Below, piece by piece: positions 50,319 to 59,133 of a stretch of DNA of 64,000 nucleotides. The translations under genes and the position numbers were made by a program. Every line of letters starts with the position of its first letter. The first letter of the stretch is position 1. The stretch spans positions 372,001 through 436,000 of the forward strand of contig JALDRC010000001.1 of assembly GCA_031316115.1 (NCBI GenBank). Reading direction: 5' to 3'. Under the pieces are notes generated by a model. The model was not told the origin of the DNA, ran no database searches, and saw nothing but the letters and a program-made list of their open reading frames with translations. The DNA comes from Nitrososphaeraceae archaeon. Its GTDB lineage: Archaea; Thermoproteota; Nitrososphaeria; Nitrososphaerales; Nitrososphaeraceae.

Positions 50319-50362
50319 ATTTTTACAATAAATTAATAGACGTATTAGTAGTGCACTAATCT

Positions 50363-50755
50363 ATGTTAGAAAAAGACCAAATAAAACTAGAGATACAAGA
50401 AGAATCTGTATATCCCAACAAAGAAATTCATGGTAAAATAATAATAAATTATGATGGAAGATATGATACTATTGTAATAAATTCTCAAATAGAAGATTCG
50501 AGTGACATTGTGAAGTATATTGAGATGAACGGAAAAAAAATAAATTACAATTACCCAAGGATCTCGCTTTTTAAATCGGATTTACCAAATCCAAAAACAG
50601 TTGAGTTTTCAGCAATAACAACCCATATCCCGAAAAACATATCCAAAGTCAAGTTTAGAACATCTATTATACAAGAACACAAAGAAATTGCAAATGATGT
50701 GGTTTTTCTAGAAATTAGAAAAAAGGAAGTAAATGACGATATGGCAGAGTTATGA
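50363..50755 (+). CDS. Hypothetical beta-rich protein, 130 residues
   Basis: Family not recognised. The protein alternates short strands (IKLEIQEESVYPNKEIHGKIIINYDG, TIVINSQIED, VKFRTSIIQ, NDVVFLEIRKKE) as in an immunoglobulin- or arrestin-like sandwich. The phrase YPNKEIHGKIIINY resembles the opening strands of arrestin-like domains, which bind or traffic membrane proteins in eukaryotes. It has no signal peptide. The C-terminus overlaps the convergent cupredoxin gene by a few bases. Confidence 0.65.
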   Translation: MLEKDQIKLEIQEESVYPNKEIHGKIIINYDGRYDTIVINSQIEDSSDIVKYIEMNGKKINYNYPRISLFKSDLPNPKTVEFSAITTHIPKNISKVKFRTSIIQEHKEIANDVVFLEIRKKEVNDDMAEL

Positions 50756-51223
50756 AAAGTTTTTCACTACTGTAACTACACCTGTCATCCATGGATGGGG
50801 TTCACAATGATAAGGAAATTCACCATCTTCAGTAAAAACAAATTCAAATGTACTTCCTGGTGAAATAAGCCCTATAGTATCCATCGAATCGAATTTACCA
50901 GATAACTTATCTACATAATCATCGTCTGTAGTAACGGTATGAGCTGTTGTATCTTTATTAGTCCATACTACTTTGTTATTGATTTCTAAGGTTGCCCTTG
51001 CATCTTTGGGGTCGAAAAATTTAGGATTGGTAGGAAGTGCCGCACCTTCAGCTATGACTACATTTGTGGTTTCTGGAGGGTTTGCTATTTCTTCTGAAAC
51101 TTGTGGTTTTGCATTAAGTTCATTAAGAAAAACAAATTGATAAAAAGACATACTAATAGCTATTGCAATGATAAAAAAAATAATCGATAATCCTCCCATA
51201 TTACCTGTTGTTAATCTTTCCAT
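50750..51223 (-). CDS. Membrane-anchored blue copper protein (plastocyanin-like)
   Basis: A 157-residue cupredoxin. An N-terminal transmembrane anchor (GLSIIFFIIAIAISMSFYQFVFL, about 11-33) places the domain outside the cell. The type 1 copper ligands are visible: His95 in TTAHTVT and Cys140, His143 and Met146 in YHCEPHPWM. In ammonia-oxidising archaea, such proteins are thought to replace cytochrome c as electron carrier between oxidoreductases and the bc1-like and terminal oxidase complexes. Cytochrome b and Rieske genes lie 1.8 kb away on the same strand. The overlap of 6 bp with the convergent gene is notable. Confidence 0.92.
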   Translation of the reverse strand: MERLTTGNMGGLSIIFFIIAIAISMSFYQFVFLNELNAKPQVSEEIANPPETTNVVIAEGAALPTNPKFFDPKDARATLEINNKVVWTNKDTTAHTVTTDDDYVDKLSGKFDSMDTIGLISPGSTFEFVFTEDGEFPYHCEPHPWMTGVVTVVKNFS

Positions 51224-51416
51224 TAGCGAAAATACCTATTAATTATATGATATTAAGTATAATTTATATTTTAAATTTTGTATTACTCAAGTGTTTGATT
51301 GACAACCCAGATATATTTACCATTTGTCATTTTGGCCAGACTTTGCCATTTAAAAAAAAGGAATTTGTACTTAATTGTTGTTATTTCAAGATATGATAAC
51401 TTAAATCTCCTTTTAT

Positions 51417-52136
51417 GGTCATGTTAAGTTAACATAAGATCTTTAGCTGTGAATGTCGTATTTCTAATCTGTGGTAATTAGATTATTTCAAAGAAATAGA
51501 ACATCTACATGTTTAGTAATGTATTCTTTGAATTTGTACTTGGTTTAAGTTTACGAAATACATCTAAAGGATTGGAATTGTTTAAGGATCAAAAAAGAAG
51601 TTATTTTTGCGGTTTGGGAATTGATTCAAAGATTTGGATCATTACAGATTTTGAAGAGAAGAAGAGTATCCTCATTCATAATAGATGAAACTATAATTCA
51701 GATTGGTAAATAACATTTCTGGTTATGGAATGTATTTAACTAATTCATAGATCTGTCCTTTGTATCTACATATCCAAAGATAAAAACATGTTTGTAGAAG
51801 AGAATTTTATCAGATCTCTTGTAGCCAAATAGGGTATATATACAGTTTACACAGATGGTGGTACTTGATATCCAAAGTATGTAACTTTATACATCTCAAA
51901 CATAGATCTCACACACACCTTTAGAGAAAAGTCCTATTGAAAGAGTGATTAAGTACTTTAAGGATAAAACAGAATGTTTTGATGATTACTATCCATGCGC
52001 CAAGAATGGTAATATAAAATGTGATCTTCAACATGTATACAATTGGATGAAATTATTTGTTTATCTCTATAATTCAAAGTTAGAAATATTATTGTATTGA
52101 AAAGTAGAGTTGGAATACTCTTAACTTAACAGCACC
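51417..52136 (+). mobile_element. Decayed IS6-like element (720 bp)
   Basis: The ends are GGTCATGTTAAGTTAA (51417-51432) and the complement of GGTGCTGTTAAGTTAA (52121-52136), 14 of 16 matching. The length equals the intact 723 bp element at 28362-29084. The flanks CCTTTTAT and ATTTTTTG do not form a target duplication. The right end lies directly against the 340 bp repeat copy at 52138. The transposase inside is broken. Confidence 0.75.
51509..52100 (+). pseudogene. IS6-like transposase pseudogene
   Basis: Translation in shifting frames gives VLGLSLRNTSKGLELFKDQ, VWELIQRFGSLQILKRRRVSSFIIDETIIQIGK and later FVEENFIRSLVAK and VYTDGGT segments, which match the intact transposase at 28370-29029. 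Frameshifts occur near 51600 and after the DGGT motif, and stops TAA follow IQIGK and elsewhere. It cannot make a full protein. Confidence 0.78.
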
Positions 52137-52137
52137 A

Positions 52138-52472
52138 TTTTTTGTAATCTATTTTATAATTTTTACAAATCTCTTGCTACCACAATGAATAGAACCTATG
52201 GTTACACTAAGTGATATTATCGGTTTTGATTTTTTTACCAACTATAATATACAATCTAAGATACTCTCTTTTTTATTTCTTCAAATTATCTTCAATGTAA
52301 GTACTTTGTTATGTTAGGTAATAAGACAAGAAACATAGAATCTATGTGATTGATTTGTCATTTATCTGTAATTGTTTTTGAAGATATCTATAAAGTTAGT
52401 ACACATATTCTTAATGTATCTCTTCCCAATCGAGTAAAATGTATTTCCTATGTTCTCAAGTATTGTGCATAT
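52138..52472 (+). repeat. 340 bp dispersed repeat, copy 2
   Basis: Near-identical to the reverse complement of 36622-36961, about 15 kb away. Starts at the T-run immediately outside the decayed IS6-like end and stops after CAAGTATTGTGCATAT. Two indels distinguish it from copy 1. No shared full-length ORF is present; a 40-codon frame starting at MVTLSDIIGFDFF is common to both but diverges at the first indel. Confidence 0.85.
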
Positions 52473-53025
52473 CATCTAAAATTCATTGGAATGTGACTGC
52501 GAGCTATTTTTTCCTCCCTTTTGCATATCAGTTTCTTGTAATGACTCAGAATAATAAAAGTACATAATAATGCCCAATATTAACAAACCTCTATTTAATA
52601 ATCATTTGTCGATCTTCTTCTACTAGTGAATCCATTGTATTTATAATAGAGGGAAGTACTAGATTAACTAGTTTCCACAGACTGTAGAGTCTTAACAAAT
52701 GTAGCATTTTTGTTAAATCCAATGTTGTATTTCAACGAATGAAATAGTTCAGAAAAATAATAAACAAATATTTAGTTAATATATAGATCATTTCACATTA
52801 AATTATAAATTATATTTGTATATATACAAGGATTTTAACATAAAAACAAGTTATATTGAAACATATTTATTATTTATAATATTAGGACTAAGAACAAAAA
52901 ATAAAAGATAGAATCCAGGAGAAAAAAATGAATATAACAATGAGATCTAAAGTTTTTTATTTTAAGTGCTTTAAAAATATAACAACATATCAATGAGAAA
53001 TTTATTTCATGTTATTTTAAACTTA
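52473..53025 (+). other. Non-coding region downstream of cytochrome b
   Basis: A 553 bp AT-rich region with no supported gene between the repeat copy and the cytochrome b stop. It may hold the terminator of the Rieske-cytochrome b transcript. Confidence 0.4.
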
Positions 53026-54573
53026 TCACTCTTTATTCCACATCTTTTCAATTGAGTTTTTATTTTGCTTCCCACCCTTGAATACTTTACTAAGCAAACC
53101 TTTACTTTTTACGTTGTTGCCATTATTTGAAGATAGTTCTTTGGTATTGGATAATGTTTTATCTGTAATAGCCTTCTGTTTCATAGCTAGTTTTGCTCTA
53201 GCCTGAATATAGGGAGGTGGTGGATTATTGGCGACAGACCTTCCATGTCGATAGATATGAAACATACCTGCAAATACAAGCATTATTATGCCTATATAAA
53301 ACAAAGAAATATTTTTCATACCATTAAGTATTGCATAATATGCAGCAATATTTAGGTATATTTGGAATCCTATTAACGCAATAAAGACATAATAAATCCA
53401 GTTTTGTGGCAGATTTATAGAACTCTCTTGTTTTTTGGGTTGTTTTTTAGCATTTGCCTCGGCATTCTTAGCTAATTTTATCATTAGATAGGTAAACCCA
53501 AATGATAAAGGAACCAGGGCTATCATTACTGTGTAAAGAAAGATAGGATCGATGACCAACCTTTCCAAAAGTGACTTTGTTCTGTCTGGATCTATATAAA
53601 ATCCCCAATATGTTGTTACAACTATTTGTGCGATACTTGTAATCCCTATCGCTGTAATAATTGGTCTATCCTTCCAGGAAAATTTCTTGTATCTATCGAT
53701 AAATGGTATAATAAGTAAAGTGAATATAAATAACCCTGGCCAAGCAACACCGGTTACAAATTTATCATACGCAGACCTTAAAAATGCATATAATCCTGTG
53801 AGATACCATTCAGGAACAGTGATCCCTGGAGGTACATTAGGATCGAACTTGAGTCCCATTTCAACCGGAAAAACCCCTCCGGTAATCATTACCGCACCAG
53901 ATATAGCCATCACCATAGGAACATCGAAAACTAAAAAGCGAGGAAAATGAAGGGCCATGAGTCCTATCAAAACTATAGGTAAAAAGAAAACATGGAAAGC
54001 ATAAAAACGCAAGATAAAATCATGAAAACCTGCCCCAAAGAAAGCATCACGCATATCAGGGCCAAGTATTGGTATCGAGTTCGTTAGAGAGGCTGCTATA
54101 GAAATTGCAAGTTCAGCTCTCTCACTGAATATAATATCATAACCTGTAAAAGCTTCCAAGATAGTTAATACACCTATTAGAATACCTGTAACCCAGAGTA
54201 TCTCGTTTCTTATTTTATATCTACCACTAAAATACTGATAATACATGTGAAGAATTGCCATCATTACCATAGCATTTGATGCGTGATAATGGATATTTCT
54301 CATATGGAAGCCATATGGTATTGTATCATTAATATTTTCGACACTATCCCATGCTCTATCAAGTATTGGTTCATACCACAACATTAGAAGCGCACCTGTA
54401 ATTCCCAATATTATAAAGAGAATAAAAGTAAGCATCCCCAAGAATCCTAAGGGACTTACAAATCTTGTGGGAAAAGTAAATTTCATTCCCATAAAGATTG
54501 TTCGATCTAATCCGCTATAGATCCACTTGAAGAGTCTAACTAGACTATTTTCTTTATGTAATGAAACGTCCAT
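53026..54573 (-). CDS. Cytochrome b of a bc1-like complex
   Basis: A 515-residue membrane protein. The heme-ligand histidine pairs are in IHYHASNAMVMMAILHMYYQYF and FYAFHVFFLPIVLIGLMALHFPRF. The quinol-site motif PEWY is present in GITVPEWYLTGLYAF. The first eight helices match cytochrome b/b6; further C-terminal helices (LIMKLAK... to YRHGRS) and a basic Lys-rich tail (about 460-515) are extra. It accepts quinol electrons and pumps protons with the Rieske protein. The start overlaps the Rieske stop by 20 bp, so the two are translationally linked. Confidence 0.94.
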   Translation of the reverse strand: MDVSLHKENSLVRLFKWIYSGLDRTIFMGMKFTFPTRFVSPLGFLGMLTFILFIILGITGALLMLWYEPILDRAWDSVENINDTIPYGFHMRNIHYHASNAMVMMAILHMYYQYFSGRYKIRNEILWVTGILIGVLTILEAFTGYDIIFSERAELAISIAASLTNSIPILGPDMRDAFFGAGFHDFILRFYAFHVFFLPIVLIGLMALHFPRFLVFDVPMVMAISGAVMITGGVFPVEMGLKFDPNVPPGITVPEWYLTGLYAFLRSAYDKFVTGVAWPGLFIFTLLIIPFIDRYKKFSWKDRPIITAIGITSIAQIVVTTYWGFYIDPDRTKSLLERLVIDPIFLYTVMIALVPLSFGFTYLMIKLAKNAEANAKKQPKKQESSINLPQNWIYYVFIALIGFQIYLNIAAYYAILNGMKNISLFYIGIIMLVFAGMFHIYRHGRSVANNPPPPYIQARAKLAMKQKAITDKTLSNTKELSSNNGNNVKSKGLLSKVFKGGKQNKNSIEKMWNKE

Positions 54574-55165
54574 ATCCTACGACTCCATTCCCATTTACAC
54601 TCCAATTTGGAGGAAGAATCCAAACGTTCCCGTCTTTATCTACCTCCAGATCCAATCTTGGCAGAACATTAGAAGGTGGTGATTGCAAAGAAGCAGGACC
54701 AGCAAATGCTTGTCCCGTAAGAGGATCGTATAGACTACCATGACAAGGACATTCTCCTCTCTTTCTTCCTTCTCCTGGCCAATATTTCCATAGACACCAT
54801 AAATGCAAACACACCATACTGTATACTCTAAATGCTGATGCATCATTTTTTTCTCCTCCTAACTCTGATGGGAGTCTAATGAATTGCCAAGTTCTGAAAG
54901 CTTCTTCATTTAAGGCTGGATCTTCCGATTTTGGATAAATAATAGCCTCCGCATGATTTACTTTAAAGGTTTTTACATTCGCTTGAGATCCGTCAGGAAG
55001 TTCAACCTTAGCTTTCTCATTAGTGGAGCCAGCAGGGTTTGGTAAAAACTTGCCCCAGTCAACAAAGGGTGTAAATGTCAAAACAGTTCCCGCGGCAGCC
55101 AATAACTTCAGAAAATCTCTTCTAGAGATTCTATCGTCACCCCTAGAAACGGGTTGTTCAGACAT
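54554..55165 (-). CDS. Rieske iron-sulphur protein
   Basis: A 203-residue subunit of the bc1-like complex. The N-terminus has a twin-arginine export and anchor signal (RISRRDFLKLLAAAGTVLTF, about 12-31). The [2Fe-2S] ligands are Cys119 and His121 in VCLHLWC, and Cys139 and His142 in ECPCHGS, with the disulphide pair Cys124/Cys141. The insert between the two ligand boxes (LWKYWPGEGRKRG) is of normal length. Electrons pass from quinol to a copper protein rather than cytochrome c in this lineage, by established knowledge of ammonia-oxidising archaea. Confidence 0.95.
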   Translation of the reverse strand: MSEQPVSRGDDRISRRDFLKLLAAAGTVLTFTPFVDWGKFLPNPAGSTNEKAKVELPDGSQANVKTFKVNHAEAIIYPKSEDPALNEEAFRTWQFIRLPSELGGEKNDASAFRVYSMVCLHLWCLWKYWPGEGRKRGECPCHGSLYDPLTGQAFAGPASLQSPPSNVLPRLDLEVDKDGNVWILPPNWSVNGNGVVGYGRFIT

Positions 55166-55243
55166 TAATATTATTCACAAAAAATATTTTATAAACCTTT
55201 GTTAAATCATAACAATTTATTCTTTCCAGATACACGATTAAAA

Positions 55244-56218
55244 TTATAATTTAGATAATCTAATTCTTGCTATTCCATTTACAAATGATAGATCGATAAC
55301 CCTATTTCCATTAACATTGGTTGGAAGTTCATAGATTTTGTATATTGATGTGTCGAATTGGGAATATATTTTGAGGTTCCTAGAACTTTTATCAAAAATG
55401 GCAGAGATTGGATATTGTACAATAGGTCCTTTAAGGTCTATCAATATTTCGTAATAGTCACTTGTCTCAAAAATTTCAGGCTTATCTATATTGGAAAAAG
55501 ATTTTATTCCTTGATTGAAAGCATCCGAGGATCGAGTTACAGAAACTGGTCTCTTATTAAAAGAAGGCATAATGTTCTTTATGAGGAAAATTGTAGCTAA
55601 TCCACTTAGAAAACCACCGATATGAGCAAAATACGCTACCCCTCCCAAAGGATTTAAAAAATTAAAGATGATTTGCAAGATAAACCAAAAAGGAATATAC
55701 GCCCAGGCGGGGACTCTTACTGTGGTTATTATAAAAGCAGCAATTATTGTATAAATTTTTGCTCGTGGGAACATTATCAAATATGCACCTAGGACACCGG
55801 AAATTGCTCCGGAAGCCCCTACAGCAGGAATGTCACCGGAGCCAATAGAAGATGCATAGACACTATGTATTAAACCTGCAAGAATTCCCCATATTATATA
55901 TAAAATTAAGTATTTTATTCGGCCTAACTTGTCTTCAACATTATCACCAAAAATAAATAAGAAAACCATGTTCCCAATTAGATGAGCTACCCCTCCATGA
56001 AGAAACATCGCAGTAATTAGAGAAAGAAAATTACCCTCTAAAACAGAATTGGGAACAGCACCATAATTCAAGAAGATCTGAGCTATTTTATCTGGATTGG
56101 AAAAAAAATCTGTTACAATGACCTCCCATAAAAAAATTATTATGTTAACAGATATCAGGAAATAATTTACGTATGGTCTACCATGTATACGTTGGTTATC
56201 GTCATGAATTGGAAACAT
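55244..56218 (-). CDS. Rhomboid intramembrane protease with C-terminal Hsp20-like domain
   Basis: A 324-residue protein. Residues 15-215 are six or seven membrane helices of the rhomboid family, with the catalytic Ser136 in GASGAISG and His199 in FAHIGGF; His79 and Asn83 lie in GGVAHLIGNM. After a linker, residues 250-324 (YYEILIDLKGPIV...DKSSRNLKIYS...NGIARIRLSK) resemble the alpha-crystallin/Hsp20 beta sandwich. The fusion could present unfolded membrane substrates to the protease. That coupling is inference. The membrane part is a firm call; the Hsp20-like part is by sequence pattern only. Confidence 0.88.
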   Translation of the reverse strand: MFPIHDDNQRIHGRPYVNYFLISVNIIIFLWEVIVTDFFSNPDKIAQIFLNYGAVPNSVLEGNFLSLITAMFLHGGVAHLIGNMVFLFIFGDNVEDKLGRIKYLILYIIWGILAGLIHSVYASSIGSGDIPAVGASGAISGVLGAYLIMFPRAKIYTIIAAFIITTVRVPAWAYIPFWFILQIIFNFLNPLGGVAYFAHIGGFLSGLATIFLIKNIMPSFNKRPVSVTRSSDAFNQGIKSFSNIDKPEIFETSDYYEILIDLKGPIVQYPISAIFDKSSRNLKIYSQFDTSIYKIYELPTNVNGNRVIDLSFVNGIARIRLSKL

Positions 56219-56239
56219 CTATTGAATCAATAGTTCGGA

Positions 56240-56416
56240 TTATACTTGAAATGGATTGGAAGTCGGCATAAAATCTTCCCCTTTTCCATGAGCTTTTTTG
56301 TTGTGTCTTAGCATACGTTCCTTATCATTAAAGGTCATGTTACATGTTTTACATTTTATTTGATTATTAGTTTTTTCATGCTTATTATTTTTTTTTAAGA
56401 AATTTGATAACTTCAT
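56240..56416 (-). CDS. C2H2 zinc-finger microprotein, 58 residues (not in ORF track)
   Basis: The complement encodes MKLSNFLKKNNKHEKTNNQIKCKTCNMTFNDKERMLRHNKKAHG...NPFQV. Cys22-x2-Cys25-x12-His38-x4-His43 is a textbook C2H2 finger with Phe and Leu core residues (F29, L36). The N-terminus is basic. The frame is uninterrupted, starts with ATG and ends 22 bp before the rhomboid start on the same strand. Single C2H2 fingers are known in archaeal microproteins, and DNA or RNA binding is likely. The flanking regulators suggest a regulatory neighbourhood. Confidence 0.75.
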   Translation of the reverse strand: MKLSNFLKKNNKHEKTNNQIKCKTCNMTFNDKERMLRHNKKAHGKGEDFMPTSNPFQV

Positions 56417-56481
56417 ATTTTTTAAATAAAAAATACTACTTTTAAATTATTCCAATTAATATGAGTATGAAAAACTTTAGT

Positions 56482-56712
56482 CTATTCCATTACGATCATA
56501 GTCAACGTTGATTTTACTCCTGTTAACTTCCTCAATTTCCAAGTAATTATCTCCTTAACTTTATCCATGGTATCTGATTCAACTTTGGCAATTATATCAT
56601 ATACCCCATATACTTGAAATACCTCTCTAACCCCTTCGAGATTCTTTAAATCTCTTACGATGGCATCCTCGCTTCCCAATTCGGTATTTAAAAGTACAAA
56701 AGCACTAGGCAT
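56482..56712 (-). CDS. Stand-alone RAM (Lrp-type ligand-binding) domain protein
   Basis: A 76-residue protein made only of the Lrp/AsnC effector domain: FVLLNTELGSEDAIVRDLKNLEGVREVFQVYGVYDIIAKVESDTMDKVKEIITWKLRKLTGVKSTLTMIV. The DNA-binding winged helix is missing. Such solo RAM proteins can co-assemble with full Lrp regulators or sense amino acids. It is 66 bp from the C2H2 gene and 47 bp from the next regulator, all on the minus strand. Confidence 0.9.
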   Translation of the reverse strand: MPSAFVLLNTELGSEDAIVRDLKNLEGVREVFQVYGVYDIIAKVESDTMDKVKEIITWKLRKLTGVKSTLTMIVME

Positions 56713-56758
56713 GTTAAATTATAATAAAATGATATATAAAAACATGATGACAGATTGA

Positions 56759-57565
56759 TCAAGTCTCAAATAGTTTTTTTTCATCGAATGGTCCTGCTGA
56801 TTCCCATTGAAAATTGAAAAAATCCTCGCACCATTCATGAAAATCAGTATCTTGACTATAGAACATAATGTTAAGATCTGGTTGTCCTTTTAGATTTGGA
56901 AATAGTAAACATGATTCCTTTTCATTAAAAATTGTCATTATTCTTATCTGCGGAAGCATCTTTCTTTCAACTAGTCCTCTTGAGATCATATTACTCCAGC
57001 CTATCCTTTCAAGTATTTCTGTTCGCCCTCTCGGAATAATGGTATCTTTAGCTAAAATATAGGAAAATTTTACACCAGTCTGGATCTTCAAACTAAGCAT
57101 TTCTATTAAATCCAAAGGAACTTGGGACATAATTTCTTTAATGTAAACTTCAGAATTTGAATATAATTTCTTCCATCTCTGTAAATTAGCCATCACACCA
57201 ATAATAATTTCACTTTTTTTTAGCGATCCTATTCTTTGAATAAATTTTAATGGGAGCTCCTCAATTGAATGTTCTAGGAAATATTGTTTATTTGTAGATA
57301 GGAACTCATAGCCTGGTAACAGGTAAACAATAGATTTTCCATAAGAAGTTAAACCTAGGTCTCCTTCACCGTCCTTAAATACCAAACCAGAATCAACGAG
57401 TCTAGTAATGTTCCTGTGAGCTTCTTGCATTGTTGCATTTAATTCTGTTGCAAGTTGTGATAGTCGATATTTATTATAGGATAACTTTACAATCATTTGT
57501 AGTCTCAAGTCACCAGCTAATTCAAAAAATAAAGACTCTGTGTTTTCAGGGAAATTTCCACTCAT
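56759..57565 (-). CDS. Winged-helix transcription regulator with C-terminal sensor domain
   Basis: A 268-residue archaeal regulator. Residues 10-75 are an ArsR-type winged helix (LRLQMIVKLSYNKYRLSQLATELNATMQEAHRNITRLVDSGLV). The rest resembles the FilR1/DUF1724 sensor seen in methanogen and thaumarchaeal regulators, including YILAKDTIIPRGRTEILERIGW. Its ligand is unknown. It is upstream of the solo RAM and C2H2 genes in the same orientation. Confidence 0.82.
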   Translation of the reverse strand: MSGNFPENTESLFFELAGDLRLQMIVKLSYNKYRLSQLATELNATMQEAHRNITRLVDSGLVFKDGEGDLGLTSYGKSIVYLLPGYEFLSTNKQYFLEHSIEELPLKFIQRIGSLKKSEIIIGVMANLQRWKKLYSNSEVYIKEIMSQVPLDLIEMLSLKIQTGVKFSYILAKDTIIPRGRTEILERIGWSNMISRGLVERKMLPQIRIMTIFNEKESCLLFPNLKGQPDLNIMFYSQDTDFHEWCEDFFNFQWESAGPFDEKKLFET

Positions 57566-57647
57566 ATCGAAAGTAATAGATAATAATCAATTGCAAAGAT
57601 TTAAACTTGAATAATATTATCTCAATTTTAAGATCATTTTACAACCA

Positions 57648-58949
57648 TTAAGGATTTATTCTTGACATAGTTCTTGGGAATGGAACAGTATCCTTGATAT
57701 CTGTCATAAAAAGTATCCATCTAAGCAAACGCTCGATACCTAAACCAAATCCACCGTGCGGAACAGAACCATATCTTCTTAAATCTAAATACCACTCATA
57801 ATCAGAAGAAACTAATCCTTCCAACATCATTCTTTTGGTAAGTTGTTGTAAATTGCTCTCTCTTAATCCTCCACTAGTTATTTCACCAAATCCATATGGA
57901 GCCAAAAGATCAGCGGCTAGCCCTTCTTCTTCATTATTTGGATCAACTTTGACGTAAAAAGGCTTAATTTTTAATGGATAATTTGTGACAAATATAGGAA
58001 CATGTGAATTTTCAGTAAGTAATTTTTCAGCATCTATCCCTAGATCATCTCCATATTCTATTGGTCTAGGGGATCCTTTGTATACAACTTTGAAATCTTT
58101 GTTTCGTAAGAGATCGATAGCTTCCCTGTATGTCATCCTGCTAAATGGAGTAATATTTTCCAGTTTAGAAGTATCAATTCGCAGAAATTCGAATTCATTT
58201 TTCCTCTCTTTGATTACATTACTTACGGTACTAGATATCAAGTCTTCCTGAACTTTCAACAGATCTGCTAGTGTTACCCAAGGTGATTCTGCTTCTAAAT
58301 GTAAAAATTCCGAAAGATGTCTCACTGTCCTAGATTTTTCTGCTCTGAAAGAAGGACTAAGTGACCAGACTGGCCCTAAAGAAAAAATCATTGCTTCCAA
58401 ATATAACTGTGCACTTTGGGAAAGAAAAGCAAAATCGTTAAAGTAATTTAATTTAAAAAGAGTAGAACCACCTTCTACTGAGCTCCTTACGAGAATTGGG
58501 GGAGTTATCTCAAACCAATCATTATATACAAACCAATCACGGAGGTATCTAAGTAATGAAGAACGAATTTTTGATATCATAGTCATCCTCCTGGTCCTTA
58601 TTGCGAGATGCCTATATTCTAAAAGCAAGTCGATACTGGTATATTCCCCTAGAGGATAATCTATTTGAGATAGATTATAAATATCAAGATCTGAACCTCT
58701 AACTTCGTATCCTCCTTCAGGAGCTCGTTTATCCTTATGAACTACTCCTTTTACTCCTATCGAAGATTCAATGGTTAAATTATCTGTTTTAAATGATGGA
58801 TAAACGATCTGAATAACATCTCCTCTTTCATCTCGTAAGAGCAAAAAAGAATTTTCTTTTTGTTTTCTTATCCTATGAATCCAACCCCTAATGGATACTT
58901 CTTTCCCAATAAAATCACTGTTTTTAATATCGGATATTCTAAAATACAT
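57648..58949 (-). CDS. asnS: Asparaginyl-tRNA synthetase
   Basis: A 433-residue class IIb synthetase. The N-terminal OB-fold anticodon domain is VSIRGWIHRIRKQKENSFLLLRDERGDVIQIV. Motif 2 is SFRAEKSRTVRHLSEFLHLEAE, and motif 3 is HGGFGLGIERLLRWI with the C-terminal PFPRTMSRINP typical of AsnRS and archaeal AspRS. The QSAQLYLEAM and DYEWYLDLRRYGSVPHGG segments favour AsnRS over AspRS. A direct charging route for Asn is therefore present. The assignment between AsnRS and non-discriminating AspRS is about 80 per cent sure. Confidence 0.88.
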   Translation of the reverse strand: MYFRISDIKNSDFIGKEVSIRGWIHRIRKQKENSFLLLRDERGDVIQIVYPSFKTDNLTIESSIGVKGVVHKDKRAPEGGYEVRGSDLDIYNLSQIDYPLGEYTSIDLLLEYRHLAIRTRRMTMISKIRSSLLRYLRDWFVYNDWFEITPPILVRSSVEGGSTLFKLNYFNDFAFLSQSAQLYLEAMIFSLGPVWSLSPSFRAEKSRTVRHLSEFLHLEAESPWVTLADLLKVQEDLISSTVSNVIKERKNEFEFLRIDTSKLENITPFSRMTYREAIDLLRNKDFKVVYKGSPRPIEYGDDLGIDAEKLLTENSHVPIFVTNYPLKIKPFYVKVDPNNEEEGLAADLLAPYGFGEITSGGLRESNLQQLTKRMMLEGLVSSDYEWYLDLRRYGSVPHGGFGLGIERLLRWILFMTDIKDTVPFPRTMSRINP

Positions 58950-59133
58950 TCAATATACAATTATGCTGTGTATATAATTTTTTTTTGTTTTGTATGTCTA
59001 AAGTCATATCGTCTGAAAATCATTAATACTAACTGCCTCAAACAACCATTAGCCTGTCTTGGAATACGGAAACAAAAGTATTGAAGTTGGAGTTAAAATG
59101 TGATGAGAAAATATCGGTAGAACTTCATAAATA

